Assembly: GCA_014360755.1 (NCBI GenBank)
Contig: JACIWX010000003.1
Coordinates: 91,678-155,677, forward strand
DNA from: Chloroflexota bacterium
GTDB lineage: Bacteria; Chloroflexota; Anaerolineae; UBA2200
Direction of reading: 5' to 3'
Length of the DNA: 64,000 nucleotides
Part shown: piece by piece, positions 51,707-60,163 of the stretch
How the letters are laid out: every line of letters begins with the position of its first letter
How positions within the stretch are numbered: position 1 is the stretch's first letter
Notes under the pieces: generated by a model
Databases searched by the model: none
Seen by the model: only the letters and a program-made list of their open reading frames with translations
Told to the model about the DNA's origin: nothing
Translations under genes and position numbers: made by a program

Positions 51707-53518
51707 TTGAAGAGGTTTTTGTCAGGCAATGAAGCCGTGGCATGGGGAGCATGGGAGAGCGGGGTGCGGGTAGCGGCTGCCTATCCTGGTACGCCCAGCA
51801 CAGAAATCCTGGAAACCCTCGCACCGATGCCTGATGTGTATGCGGAGTGGTCACCTAATGAAAAGGTTGCCCTCGATGTGGCGATAGGTGCGGCTTATGC
51901 GGGCAGCCGCGCCATGGCCGTCATGAAGCATGTCGGCCTGAATGTGGCGGCAGACAGTTTCTTCTATGCTTCTATGACTGGTTTGGAAGCGGGGCTGGTC
52001 ATCGTCAACGCCGATGACCCCTTCATGCACAGTTCACAGAATGAGCAGGATAACCGCCGATATGCCAAATTTGCCCGTGTGCCATGTCTGGAGCCAACAG
52101 ATAGCCAGGAAGCCCATGACCTGGTGGGCGTCGCTTTAGACATCAGTGAGCAGTTTGATACGCCGGTGATGTTGCGATTGACCACGCGCATCTCCCATTC
52201 TAGCAGCCTGGTGGAACTGCAGGGTACGCGTCCCCCGCCACGCCAAGAAAAACCCTCTTACCGCATTGACACGACCAAGTACGTCATGGTCCCGGGCAAT
52301 GCACGGCGCCGCCATCCTGTGATCGAAGAGCGCATTGCCAAGCTGGCTGAGTTCGCCGAGACTTTTCCCTACAACCGCATGGAACTCAGGGATCGTGCGC
52401 TGGGCATCGTTTCCAACGGCGTAGCCTACCAGTACGCCCGGGAAGTTTTTCCGGAGGCTTCGCTGTTGAAACTAGGCATGACCTATCCCGTGCCGGCGAA
52501 GACGCTGCGCGACTTTGCCTCTCAGGTGCAACGCCTGATTGTCATTGAGGAACTGGATCCGTTCCTTGAAGAGGAGATCCGCTTACTAGGTATTCCGGTG
52601 GAGGGGAAGAGCATCTTCCCTATCTGTGGGGAATTGGATCAGCAAGTCGTGCGCGAATGCGCTATCAAAGCGGGTTTGTTGCCCCCTTCTGCACGCATCC
52701 CGGTCGTGCAGCCGGACAAAGGGCAACTTCCCCCGCGCCCACCCATTTTGTGCCCAGGCTGCCCTCACCGTGGCACGCTTTATGTAGCGAAAAAGCTCGG
52801 CTTGGTGGTGAATGGCGACATTGGCTGCTATACCTTGGCTTTTCAACCACCCCTTGGCGCGCTGCATACCTGTGGTTGCATGGGAGCGAGCATTGGCGTG
52901 GCGCATGGCGTGGCAAAAGCCGGCGTTGCCCAGCATAATGTCGCGGTGCTGGGCGATTCCACCTTCTTCCACACAGGGATGCCAGCCCTGCTCAATGTCG
53001 CGTATAACCGCAGCAATACGGTTACCATCATTCTGGATAACCGCACGACAGCTATGACAGGCCATCAGCAGCATCCAGGCACCGGCCGCACGCTGCAAGG
53101 GCAGGAAACGGTGCAAGTGGAATTCGAAGCCCTAGCGCGTGCGATGGGCATCCAGCGCATCCATACAGTGGACGCCTATGATCTGAAGGCAGTGGAGACG
53201 GCGCTCAAGGATTGCCTGGATGCGGACGAGCCTGCCGTGGTCATCGCCCGACGCGAATGCGCGCTGATGCCCGAGGCGAGGCAACGCTGGATGCCCTTGC
53301 AGGTGAACGATGAGCGTTGCAATGGCTGTGGACTTTGTTTCCAGGTGGGTTGCCCAGCCATCGTCAAGAGCAGTGAAGTAGATGCCAAAACCGGCCGTCC
53401 CAAGGCGCGCATTGATCCTTTGCTATGCACGGGTTGCGAAGTCTGCGCGCAGGTGTGCGCCCGCCGGGCAATCCTTTTCCGCCATCAACTGGCTCAGGAC
53501 AAGGAGCAGCAGGAATGA
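51707..53518 (+). CDS. iorA: Indolepyruvate:ferredoxin oxidoreductase alpha subunit
   Basis: 603 residues from TTG 51707, with GGAGG 7 nt upstream; the frame runs back into the previous gene. The N-terminal pyrimidine-binding domain (SGNEAVAWGAWESGVRVAAAYPGTPSTEI) comes first, then the transketolase-like middle, the thiamine diphosphate domain (CPGCPHRGT; GDIGCYTLAFQPPL; GDSTFFHTG with later N in LDNRTTAMTG) and two C-terminal 4Fe-4S clusters (CNGCGLCFQVGCP, CTGCEVCAQVC). It oxidatively decarboxylates aryl pyruvates from aromatic amino acids, reducing ferredoxin; oxygen-sensitive. Overlaps iorB by ATGA. Confidence 0.95.
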   Translation: MKRFLSGNEAVAWGAWESGVRVAAAYPGTPSTEILETLAPMPDVYAEWSPNEKVALDVAIGAAYAGSRAMAVMKHVGLNVAADSFFYASMTGLEAGLVIVNADDPFMHSSQNEQDNRRYAKFARVPCLEPTDSQEAHDLVGVALDISEQFDTPVMLRLTTRISHSSSLVELQGTRPPPRQEKPSYRIDTTKYVMVPGNARRRHPVIEERIAKLAEFAETFPYNRMELRDRALGIVSNGVAYQYAREVFPEASLLKLGMTYPVPAKTLRDFASQVQRLIVIEELDPFLEEEIRLLGIPVEGKSIFPICGELDQQVVRECAIKAGLLPPSARIPVVQPDKGQLPPRPPILCPGCPHRGTLYVAKKLGLVVNGDIGCYTLAFQPPLGALHTCGCMGASIGVAHGVAKAGVAQHNVAVLGDSTFFHTGMPALLNVAYNRSNTVTIILDNRTTAMTGHQQHPGTGRTLQGQETVQVEFEALARAMGIQRIHTVDAYDLKAVETALKDCLDADEPAVVIARRECALMPEARQRWMPLQVNDERCNGCGLCFQVGCPAIVKSSEVDAKTGRPKARIDPLLCTGCEVCAQVCARRAILFRHQLAQDKEQQE

Positions 53519-54135
53519 GCAAACAATTGACCGACGAACTAACTGCAATCAATTTCCTCCTGGCTGGGGTTGGCGGCCAGGGCACGATCCTCGCCAGCGA
53601 CATATTGGCTGGCGTTGGCTTGCGCATGGGATACGATGTGAAGAAATCCGAAGTGCATGGCATGGCGCAGCGTGGCGGAAGCGTGACCAGCCAGGTGCGC
53701 TGGGCAGATAGGGTCTATTCCCCATTGATTGGGTTGGGCGAGGCAGATTTCTTCCTGGCTTTTGAGAAACTGGAAGCCTTGCGGCACATCGAGATGCTGC
53801 GCCCAGGAGGCACGGTGCTGGTCAATGACTATGCTATCCCACCCCTTTCGGTGAGCTCTGGGAATGACGTATACCCCGATAAGGAGCGCATCGAGCGTAT
53901 TTTGAGCACCGTAACCACGCGCTATTACTGGGTGCCGGCGATTGCTTTGGCTGAAAGCCTGGGCAATGCGAGAGTGAACAATGTCGTGCTTTTGGGTGCG
54001 CTGTCCCATTTCCTCCCCCATGTGCCGCTCGAAGCCTGGCTGGAATCCGTCCGCGAGCGAGTTCCGCAGCGGTTCACTGATTTGAACGAACACGCCTTCC
54101 TGATAGGGCGGGAAAAGATGGCGGGTAATGGGTGA
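53515..54135 (+). CDS. iorB: Indolepyruvate:ferredoxin oxidoreductase beta subunit
   Basis: 206 residues from MSKQLTDELTAINFLLAGVGGQGTILASDIL, the pyruvate-ferredoxin oxidoreductase gamma-type fold with the GVGGQG loop; HGMAQRGGSVTSQVRW is the other family signature. It pairs with IorA to make arylacetyl-CoA. The start ATG overlaps the iorA stop, with GGAGCAGGA upstream. Heptad repeats fill the gap to pyrG. Confidence 0.94.
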   Translation: MSKQLTDELTAINFLLAGVGGQGTILASDILAGVGLRMGYDVKKSEVHGMAQRGGSVTSQVRWADRVYSPLIGLGEADFFLAFEKLEALRHIEMLRPGGTVLVNDYAIPPLSVSSGNDVYPDKERIERILSTVTTRYYWVPAIALAESLGNARVNNVVLLGALSHFLPHVPLEAWLESVRERVPQRFTDLNEHAFLIGREKMAGNG

Positions 54136-54176
54136 TGAGTGATGAGTGACGAGTGATGAGTGGTGAGTGACGAGCA
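54124..54176. repeat. GAGTGAT-type heptad repeats before pyrG
   Basis: About seven degenerate heptads (GGTGATG AGTGATG AGTGACG and so on) run up to the pyrG start and replace an ordinary leader. Purine-rich units could serve as weak ribosome sites. Confidence 0.75.
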
Positions 54177-55784
54177 ATGGCCAAGTATATTTTTGTTACG
54201 GGTGGGGTAATCAGTTCGGTAGGCAAGGGGGTTACGGCTGCCTCCATCGGACGGCTGATCAAGAGCCGTGGCGTGAAGGTCTCTATCCAGAAGTTGGACC
54301 CGTATCTCAACGTAGACCCCGGCACGCTCAGCCCTTACCAACATGGCGAGGTGTTCGTGCTGCAGGATGGCAGCGAGACTGACCTGGACCTGGGCCATTA
54401 TGAGCGCTTTATCGATGAGAACTTGCTGGCATCAAGCAACGTAACTACTGGACAGGTCTACTCCGAGGTGATTGCCAAAGAGCGCCGCGGGGATTTTTTG
54501 GGCGGCACGATCCAGGTGATTCCCCACATCACCAATGAGATCAAGCGCCGCATTGGCCGTGTGGCAGCGGAAACGGGCGCCGAGGTAGTCATTGTCGAGG
54601 TCGGGGGCACGGTTGGCGATATCGAGGGCCAGCCTTTTCTTGAAGCGATCCGCCAAATGCGCAAGGACGTGGGCCGCGAAAATGTGCTGTACGTGCACGT
54701 TACCTACGTGCCCTACATCAACGCGACGGGCGAACTGAAGAGCAAGCCCACGCAGCATTCGGTGATGCAACTGCGCAGCTTTGGCATCCAGCCAGACGTG
54801 ATTGTCTGCCGCTCCGATTACCCTATAGACGAAGCCTTGAAGGACAAGATTTCCCTCTTCTGCGACGTGGAAAAGCGCGCTGTCATCCCCCTGGTTACGG
54901 CAAAAACCGTGTACAAGGTGCCCCTTATCCTCGAGGAAGCCGGGCTTGGGGTATTCATCAGCGAACGCCTAGATTTGCCCCCCGAACCCGATTTGGCTTT
55001 CTGGCGCCATCTGGTGGCGGCGATCGAGCGCCCCAAGCCAGAACTGCGCATTGGGGTGGTAGGCAAATATGTTGCGCTGTTGGATGCGTATATCAGCGTA
55101 CGTGAAGCACTGTTCCATGCAGCACTTGCCCAAGGCTATAGCGTGCATATCGATTGGATCAGTTCCGAGGACTTGGAAAAGGGACGGGGGTTGGAGCGCT
55201 TGGATCATGTGGCGGGTATCGTCGTGCCTGGTGGCTTTGGCTATCGGGGCATCGAGGGCAAGGTCATTGCAGCGCGTTACGCCCGTGAGCATAAAAAACC
55301 CTATCTCGGGTTGTGCTTGGGCATGCAGGTGATGGTTATCGAACTAGCACGGTATGCGCTGGGCAGTGATGAGCCCAATAGCGCCGAATTTGACCCCTCC
55401 ACCAAGTACCCCGTGATTGATTTGATGCCTGAGCAGCGTGCCATCTCTGAAATGGGCGGCACCATGCGCCTGGGCGTCTACCCTTGCCAAGTGGTCCCTG
55501 GGACTAGAGCAGCAGCAGCGTACGGAGAGCCAGTGGTGTACGAGCGGCACCGGCACCGTTTCGAATTGAACAACCAATACCGTGATTTGTTAGCCAGTGC
55601 GGGGATGGTGTTCAGTGGGCTTTCGCCAGATGGACGATTAGTGGAGATTGTGGAATTGCGCGACCATCCTTGGATGGTGGGATGCCAATTTCACCCCGAA
55701 TTCCGATCAAGGCCGGGCAAACCGCACCCGCTGTTCAGCGGGTTTGTGGAGGCTGCGATAAAATTTGCCAAGAGTAACGAGTGA
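54177..55784 (+). CDS. pyrG: CTP synthase
   Basis: 535 residues. N-terminal synthetase domain ([24 protein letters not shown]-loop; [19 protein letters not shown]), linker and C-terminal class I glutaminase: oxyanion loop VPGGFGYRG, nucleophile Cys in YLGLCLGMQ, and His/Glu in [12 protein letters not shown]. It makes CTP from UTP and glutamine. No standard SD is seen; heptad repeats precede the ATG. Its last codons (SNE-stop) lie within the next repeat tract. Confidence 0.97.
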   Translation: MAKYIFVTGGVISSVGKGVTAASIGRLIKSRGVKVSIQKLDPYLNVDPGTLSPYQHGEVFVLQDGSETDLDLGHYERFIDENLLASSNVTTGQVYSEVIAKERRGDFLGGTIQVIPHITNEIKRRIGRVAAETGAEVVIVEVGGTVGDIEGQPFLEAIRQMRKDVGRENVLYVHVTYVPYINATGELKSKPTQHSVMQLRSFGIQPDVIVCRSDYPIDEALKDKISLFCDVEKRAVIPLVTAKTVYKVPLILEEAGLGVFISERLDLPPEPDLAFWRHLVAAIERPKPELRIGVVGKYVALLDAYISVREALFHAALAQGYSVHIDWISSEDLEKGRGLERLDHVAGIVVPGGFGYRGIEGKVIAARYAREHKKPYLGLCLGMQVMVIELARYALGSDEPNSAEFDPSTKYPVIDLMPEQRAISEMGGTMRLGVYPCQVVPGTRAAAAYGEPVVYERHRHRFELNNQYRDLLASAGMVFSGLSPDGRLVEIVELRDHPWMVGCQFHPEFRSRPGKPHPLFSGFVEAAIKFAKSNE

Positions 55785-55894
55785 GGAGTAATGAGTGACG
55801 AGTGTCGAGTAACGAGTAACGAGTGCAGAAAGGAACACGCAATACGCAATACGTCACACTTATCACTTATCACTCATCACTCATCACTTATCAC
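55771..55894. repeat. Inverted heptad-repeat tract between pyrG and the transaldolase gene
   Basis: GAGTRAY-type heptads (55771-55826) are followed by the complementary form (ATCACTT/ATCACTC units, 55852-55894), so the RNA can fold into a long imperfect hairpin. The tract includes the last pyrG codons. Confidence 0.75.
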
Positions 55895-55916
55895 ATCCCC
55901 ATTACAAGGAGGACCC

Positions 55917-56666
55917 ATGGAACTCTTTCTCGATACTGCGAATGTGGACGAAATTCGCGAAGCAGTGAAGTTGGGGTTGATCAGCGGGGTAACGACCAAT
56001 CCCAGCCTGATGATGCGCGCAGGGCGCGGGGATTATAAAGAGGTTACGCGCGAGATCTGCTACCTGGTCCAAAACCGCATCAGTGTTGAAGTGGTGAGCC
56101 TCGATGCGGAAGGCATGCTGGCAGAGGCGAAAGAAATCGCCACTTGGTCGCCCCACGTCGTGGTCAAGATTCCTACGATTGCAGAAGGTCTGAAGGCGAT
56201 GAAGATGATCAGCCGGCAGGAGGTAGACCTGGATCGGCTGTGCCAGGGTTGCCCCTGGCTGGGCAAATGCGAGACGGACATCGCGCTTGCCCGTGAACTT
56301 GCTGCTTCCTGGGGCATCCGCGTCAATGCCACGTTGGTTTTTTCACCGAACCAGGCACTGTTCGCTGCCACTGCCGGCGCCAATTTTGTCTCGCCCTTTG
56401 TGGGCAGGCTCGATGACATTGGTGAAGACGGCATGCAGGTAGTTGCCGACATCGTGCAAATCTTCGAGACCTATGGCATGGATGCCCAAGTGATCGCTGC
56501 CAGCATCCGCCACCCCCTGCACATCACCCAGGCAGCGCTGGCTGGTGCAGACATCGCCACCGTGCCTTATGACGTCTTGATGAAGGCGCTCAAGCACCCC
56601 TTAACCGACATCGGGGTGGAGCGCTTCCTCGCCGACTGGGCGAAGGTCACAGGGAAGAAGGAGTAG
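55917..56666 (+). CDS. Fructose-6-phosphate aldolase/transaldolase-like protein with Cys-rich insertion
   Basis: 249 residues from MELFLDTANVDEIREAVKLG, with AAGGAGG 5 nt before; the frame runs back into the repeats. Family motifs: GVTTNPSLM near the start, Schiff-base Lys84 in VVVKIPT, and ATLVFSPNQALFAATAGANFVSPFVGRLDD. The usual FSA/TalC protein has ~215 residues; here an extra ~27 residues follow LKAMKMIS and carry CQGCPWLGKC (C109, C112, C118). FSA-type enzymes join dihydroxyacetone or similar donors to aldehydes, formaldehyde included in vitro. It heads the aldehyde-related cluster. Confidence 0.88.
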   Translation: MELFLDTANVDEIREAVKLGLISGVTTNPSLMMRAGRGDYKEVTREICYLVQNRISVEVVSLDAEGMLAEAKEIATWSPHVVVKIPTIAEGLKAMKMISRQEVDLDRLCQGCPWLGKCETDIALARELAASWGIRVNATLVFSPNQALFAATAGANFVSPFVGRLDDIGEDGMQVVADIVQIFETYGMDAQVIAASIRHPLHITQAALAGADIATVPYDVLMKALKHPLTDIGVERFLADWAKVTGKKE

Positions 56667-57052
56667 GTTTGTAGTAAGCGCTTCAGCGCTGAGAAGAAAC
56701 GTTGCGTGGGGGGAAGTTTGCGTATAGGTTTTGTAAGGGGCAGTAACGAAAGGGGGACGGAAATGTCTGCTCGACTGTGCATACCGCAACAGGAACGAAC
56801 CTGACAACTGGAACAACAATGTTGGGTTTCGGGTGGTGGCTTACGGTCTTCTTGGAAGCCAGAATGCTGCACGGTTTGATAGCTGAGCAGCCGAGGCATT
56901 GAAGAGCGGTGCGACCTGTTCCCGGCTGGGGTAGCCCCAGGCAAATAGAGAAGAGCCCCGCCCCCTGTGGTAGGCCAACAAGTCGAAGCCTGGGGTGGGG
57001 CAACGTCTAAAAAAGCGGCTGACCAAGCCGTTCGATAGCAGACGATTAGGGT
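56667..57052. other. 386-bp non-coding segment with GC-rich hairpins
   Basis: It opens with GTAGTAAGCGCTTCAGCGCT (56671-56690), a short palindromic repeat related to 58116-58140. Further on, CTGGGG-TAG-CCCCAG (near 56923-56937) and a 10-bp stem GCCCCGCCCC/GGGGTGGGGC (56955-56964, 56992-57001) suggest structured RNA. The minus-strand frames here have no ribosome site and odd composition; I see no gene. Confidence 0.4.
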
Positions 57053-57082
57053 TTGTTACTTGGTCAGAGGCTAGCGTATAAT
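57053..57082 (+). promoter_or_regulatory. Promoter of the TIM-barrel/DapA-Fae genes
   Basis: TTGTTA (57053-57058), 18 bp, TATAAT (57077-57082). The leader contains heptad repeats (TCACTCGTCACTCATTACTC) and AAAGGAGG before ATG 57148. Confidence 0.6.
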
Positions 57083-57147
57083 CTGCTGCCAAAGTTCACT
57101 CGTCACTCATTACTCATCACGCAAAATTCCAAAGGAGGAAAAGAGCA

Positions 57148-58098
57148 ATGGAGCTGGATAAAGTATCTACCGCAATGGAGAAAGTGGGCATTCCAGGCCG
57201 CGATGCCTATGACCTGCCCACGAGCACCAAGCGCTTCCCGGACGGCGCTTGGTACCGCATGGAAGTGTCCGGAGTGGAGCGCCCCCAAGTGCTCGAAGCC
57301 TTGGTGGACGAAGCGGACAAGCGCAAAATGCCCATCCACCGCCTGATTTCCGTGGTGATGGGCGCCACGCTCTTGGATAAGGCTGAATTGCGCGCTTTCG
57401 CCCAAATCGCTGCCGACGCCAAGATGGAAGTCATCCTCACGCCAGGCCCGCGTTCTGCCTGGGACACGGGCAGGCAACTGGTTACGCCAGAAGGCGGGCT
57501 TTCGGGCTTGCGCTTTCGTGGTTCGGATCAACTGCGCGCAGTCATCGCCGACATCATGCGCTGCATAGACCTGGGCTTTCGTGGTTTCCTGGTCATAGAC
57601 GAAGGCTTGCTCTGGCTGCTGAATGAGATGAAGAAGAACGGGGACATCCCGCGCGAGGTGGTCTTCAAGGTCTCTATCTACGCCGGGCACGCCTCGGCTG
57701 CAGGGGGCAAACTCCTGGAGATGCTGGGCGCAAGCACCTTCAACCCACTGGGGGATTTATCTCTGCCGCAGTTGGCGTCCATCCGTCAGGGTTGCAACAT
57801 CCCGTTAGATTTACACATCTACCTGGCGGAGTCTTTTGGTGGCTACAACCGTTTCTACGAAGGTCCGGAGATGGCGCGCCTCTGTGCGCCGTGCTATTTC
57901 AAGATCGAACCTGGGCCAGCCTGCGCCGCAGGGCCTGGGGCGTTGTACAAGCCGTGGACGAGCGTGGATGCCCTTTCTTTCCTGGCGCGCGAGAAGGTCA
58001 AATATGCGCAGATCATCCACGAACTGATCCAGGAGAACTTTCCAGAAGCCAAGATGTCCGGGATTGGCCCGGCAGACCTGGCGGTTCCAAAACCGTGA
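57148..58098 (+). CDS. Unassigned TIM-barrel-like protein
   Basis: 316 residues, soluble. Alternating strands and helices (HRLISVVMGATLLDKAE; KMEVILTPGPRSAWDTG; LGFRGFLVIDEGLLWLL; VFKVSIYAGHASAAGG; PLDLHIYLAESFGGYNRFYE) suggest a beta/alpha barrel. The DLHIY and FGGYNRFYEGPE pieces faintly recall U32-peptidase-like barrels, but I cannot confirm this. Conserved-looking Cys, Asp, Glu and His could bind metal. AAAGGAGG precedes the ATG. It lies between the transaldolase-like gene and the first DapA-Fae fusion and probably shares their pathway. Confidence 0.55.
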   Translation: MELDKVSTAMEKVGIPGRDAYDLPTSTKRFPDGAWYRMEVSGVERPQVLEALVDEADKRKMPIHRLISVVMGATLLDKAELRAFAQIAADAKMEVILTPGPRSAWDTGRQLVTPEGGLSGLRFRGSDQLRAVIADIMRCIDLGFRGFLVIDEGLLWLLNEMKKNGDIPREVVFKVSIYAGHASAAGGKLLEMLGASTFNPLGDLSLPQLASIRQGCNIPLDLHIYLAESFGGYNRFYEGPEMARLCAPCYFKIEPGPACAAGPGALYKPWTSVDALSFLAREKVKYAQIIHELIQENFPEAKMSGIGPADLAVPKP

Positions 58099-58115
58099 GA
58101 CAGGTGTCTGGATAG

Positions 58116-58140
58116 GTTTGTCGTGAGCGCTTTAAGTGCT
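58116..58140. repeat. Short palindromic repeat, second copy
   Basis: GTTTGTCGTGAGCGCTTTAA and following bases match 56667-56692 (GTTTGTAGTAAGCGCTTCAG) at most positions; each follows a stop codon by 0-17 nt. Confidence 0.5.
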
Positions 58141-58218
58141 AGAAATGCGCTGGAGTGTGCGCTATTAACCCAAAGTGCTTTTGCTGCATCAAAAGTGATT
58201 TACAAAGGAGAAAATCAC

Positions 58219-59649
58219 ATGAAGAACGTCGCGTTCAAACCGCACGGTGTGTTGCCCGCTTTGGTAACACCGTTCACTGCTGATGAGGAAGTGGATGAGG
58301 CGGGACTGCGGGCGTTGGTGCGCTATGTCTTGCCTCACGTGGATGGCGTGGTCCCCTGCGGCACAACGGGCGAGTTCGTCTACCTCACGCCCGATGAGCA
58401 GAGGCGCATTATTGAGATCGTGGTGGATGAGGTTGCCGGGCGTGTGCCGGTAGTTGCCGGTACGGGTGCCGCCTCCACCAAACAAGCAGTGCAGTTGGCG
58501 CGCGCCGCTCAGGAAGCGGGAGCCAGCGCGTGCCTGGTGGTCACGCCGTTTTTCCTCCATCCTTCGGACAAGGGCATTTACCAGCACTTCTATGAAATCG
58601 CCCAGGCTGTGGACTTGCCTATCATCATGTACAACATTCCCCAAGTTGTGGATGCTTATCTTCCGCGTACGGTCATCGAAGACCTGGCTGACATCCCCAA
58701 CATCGTCGCCCTAAAAGATTCTTCGGGCAATCTGACCTATACCATGGAAGTGCTGGAGATGACCAAGGGCAGGCTGGATGTGCTCATCGGGCACGATGAG
58801 GTGGTCTTGCCGGCTTTGGCTGGCGGCTGCAGTGGCATGATCCTCGCTAGTGCGCAGGTCTTTCCGGAAGTATGGCAAAAAGTGTATGCCGCGGTGCAAG
58901 CGGGTGACTTGGAGACGGCGCGGGCGCTGCAGCGTAGTGTGCAGAAGTTAGCGCGCATTTTCTGCCGCCATGGCGGAGGAGTAGCGGTCAAGGCGGCGCT
59001 GAACATGATGGGCATCAAGGTGGGCGGGCCCCGCCGGCCGTTGCTTCGGCAAGGCGGCGTGCTCATCAATGAGGTGCGTGCCGAGATACGCCTGGAGTTG
59101 GAGAAGTTGGGCAAGATCAGCATGCCCCAGGTGGAGATCGAGGCTCCGCGCGAGCCTTTGCCGGAGAGGTTTGCCCATTTGGGGTTGACGGCGGATCTTC
59201 TGCAGTCGAATGGTGTGCGCATGGGCACCGCTGTAGCGGGCGAAGGCGCGGAAAAAGTGCAGATTGACTTGGTGGCAGGACCCAAGAATGGCCCCGTTGG
59301 CGATGCCTATGCGCTACAACTTACCTACCCGCGTCAGGGGCACGAGGCTTTGACCGCTATCCTGGAGCCCAATTTGACAGTGCGACCAGCCACGCTCATC
59401 GTGCCGGTCGTGGAGCTGAAAGATTTGCGCCAGGCGAACATGATTTACGGACCTACGCAATCCGCCGTAGGCAAAGCCATTGCCGATGGCTTGGCTTCCG
59501 GTTTGATACCGGTCTCCGCCATGGCGGAAGAAGTCATGTTGGCGCAAGTTACTGTCCATCCCCAAGCATTGGACCGACATCAACTCTATGGGAATGCTTA
59601 CATGGCTATGGGTGAGGCATTGCAAAACGCATACAATGGAGGACGCTAG
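58219..59649 (+). CDS. DapA-like aldolase fused to a formaldehyde-activating enzyme (Fae) domain, paralogue 1
   Basis: 476 residues from [10 protein letters not shown], with AAAGGAG 8 nt upstream. Residues ~1-300 are a DHDPS/NAL-family barrel: GTTGEFVYL, Tyr138 in IIMYNIPQ, Schiff-base Lys166 in [10 protein letters not shown] linker leads to a Fae domain (~330-476): [73 protein letters not shown]. Fae condenses formaldehyde with tetrahydromethanopterin. The His of the AHIDL motif, the proposed general base (His22 in Methylobacterium), is Gln348 here, so this copy may bind rather than catalyse. This domain pairing is not one I know as described. Confidence 0.85.
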   Translation: MKNVAFKPHGVLPALVTPFTADEEVDEAGLRALVRYVLPHVDGVVPCGTTGEFVYLTPDEQRRIIEIVVDEVAGRVPVVAGTGAASTKQAVQLARAAQEAGASACLVVTPFFLHPSDKGIYQHFYEIAQAVDLPIIMYNIPQVVDAYLPRTVIEDLADIPNIVALKDSSGNLTYTMEVLEMTKGRLDVLIGHDEVVLPALAGGCSGMILASAQVFPEVWQKVYAAVQAGDLETARALQRSVQKLARIFCRHGGGVAVKAALNMMGIKVGGPRRPLLRQGGVLINEVRAEIRLELEKLGKISMPQVEIEAPREPLPERFAHLGLTADLLQSNGVRMGTAVAGEGAEKVQIDLVAGPKNGPVGDAYALQLTYPRQGHEALTAILEPNLTVRPATLIVPVVELKDLRQANMIYGPTQSAVGKAIADGLASGLIPVSAMAEEVMLAQVTVHPQALDRHQLYGNAYMAMGEALQNAYNGGR

Positions 59650-59651
59650 AG

Positions 59652-59846
59652 ATGGAGTGCAAACAAGAGCAGAATAAGGTGACTTGCACCTGCACCTATG
59701 AACCATGCCCACGCAAGGGCATCTGTTGTGAATGCATTGCCTACCACCGCCGCTACGGTGAGCTGCCAGGCTGCCTGTTTCCACCGGAAGTGGAGCGCAC
59801 CTACGATCGCTCCATCGCGCGCTTTGTAGCCTGTTATAAGCGCTGA
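59652..59846 (+). CDS. Small Cys-rich protein (DUF6485-like)
   Basis: 64 residues with nine Cys: [22 protein letters not shown] then LPGCLFP, and one near the end. The pattern matches the small DUF6485 family of anaerobes, likely a metal-binding protein. Start ATG is 2 nt after the fusion gene's stop, and GGAGG lies within the end of that gene. It stands between the two DapA-Fae paralogues and is surely co-transcribed with the first. Confidence 0.75.
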   Translation: MECKQEQNKVTCTCTYEPCPRKGICCECIAYHRRYGELPGCLFPPEVERTYDRSIARFVACYKR

Positions 59847-59907
59847 GCATGTCTTGCTATTTTGTATCGTGGTGCGCTTTTGAGATACCGAAATGCTCAC
59901 TACGAAT

Positions 59908-60096
59908 GAGAGTGTTGAAAGACCCTGTCAGTGTCATGCTGAACCTTCGCCCTGAGCCTTGCCCTGAGCGAAGCGAAGGGGAAGTGAGGCATCTCACAGT
60001 ACTTGGGAAAATACAGCTAAAGTTACGCGAGACCCCTTCGTTGTACTCAGGGCAAGGCTCTTCGCTTGCTCAGGGTGATAAGATTTTCAACACTCT
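59908..60096. mobile_element. MITE-like palindromic element, copy C (189 bp, inverted)
   Basis: Begins GAGAGTGTTGAAAG and ends TTTTCAACACTCT. It is flanked by the exact 8-bp repeat CTACGAAT (59900-59907 and 60097-60104). It lies in the orientation opposite to copies A and B and is longer, through extra CCCTGAGCGAAGCGAAGGG-type palindromes. It separates the Cys-rich gene from the second DapA-Fae gene. Confidence 0.88.
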
Positions 60097-60163
60097 CTAC
60101 GAATCTTTGCAGACATCCTCATCATTGGATTAAAAGGATGTCCTAGCATGAAGGGAGTTGAAG

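Noticed and set aside
54124-55894. Heptad repeat tracts considered as a CRISPR array
   Set aside because: Units are 7 bp and contiguous, with no spacers and no cas genes.
56601-57092. Overlapping minus-strand frames in the spacer after the transaldolase gene
   Set aside because: Three competing frames in one segment, no ribosome sites, odd composition; hairpins explain the segment better.
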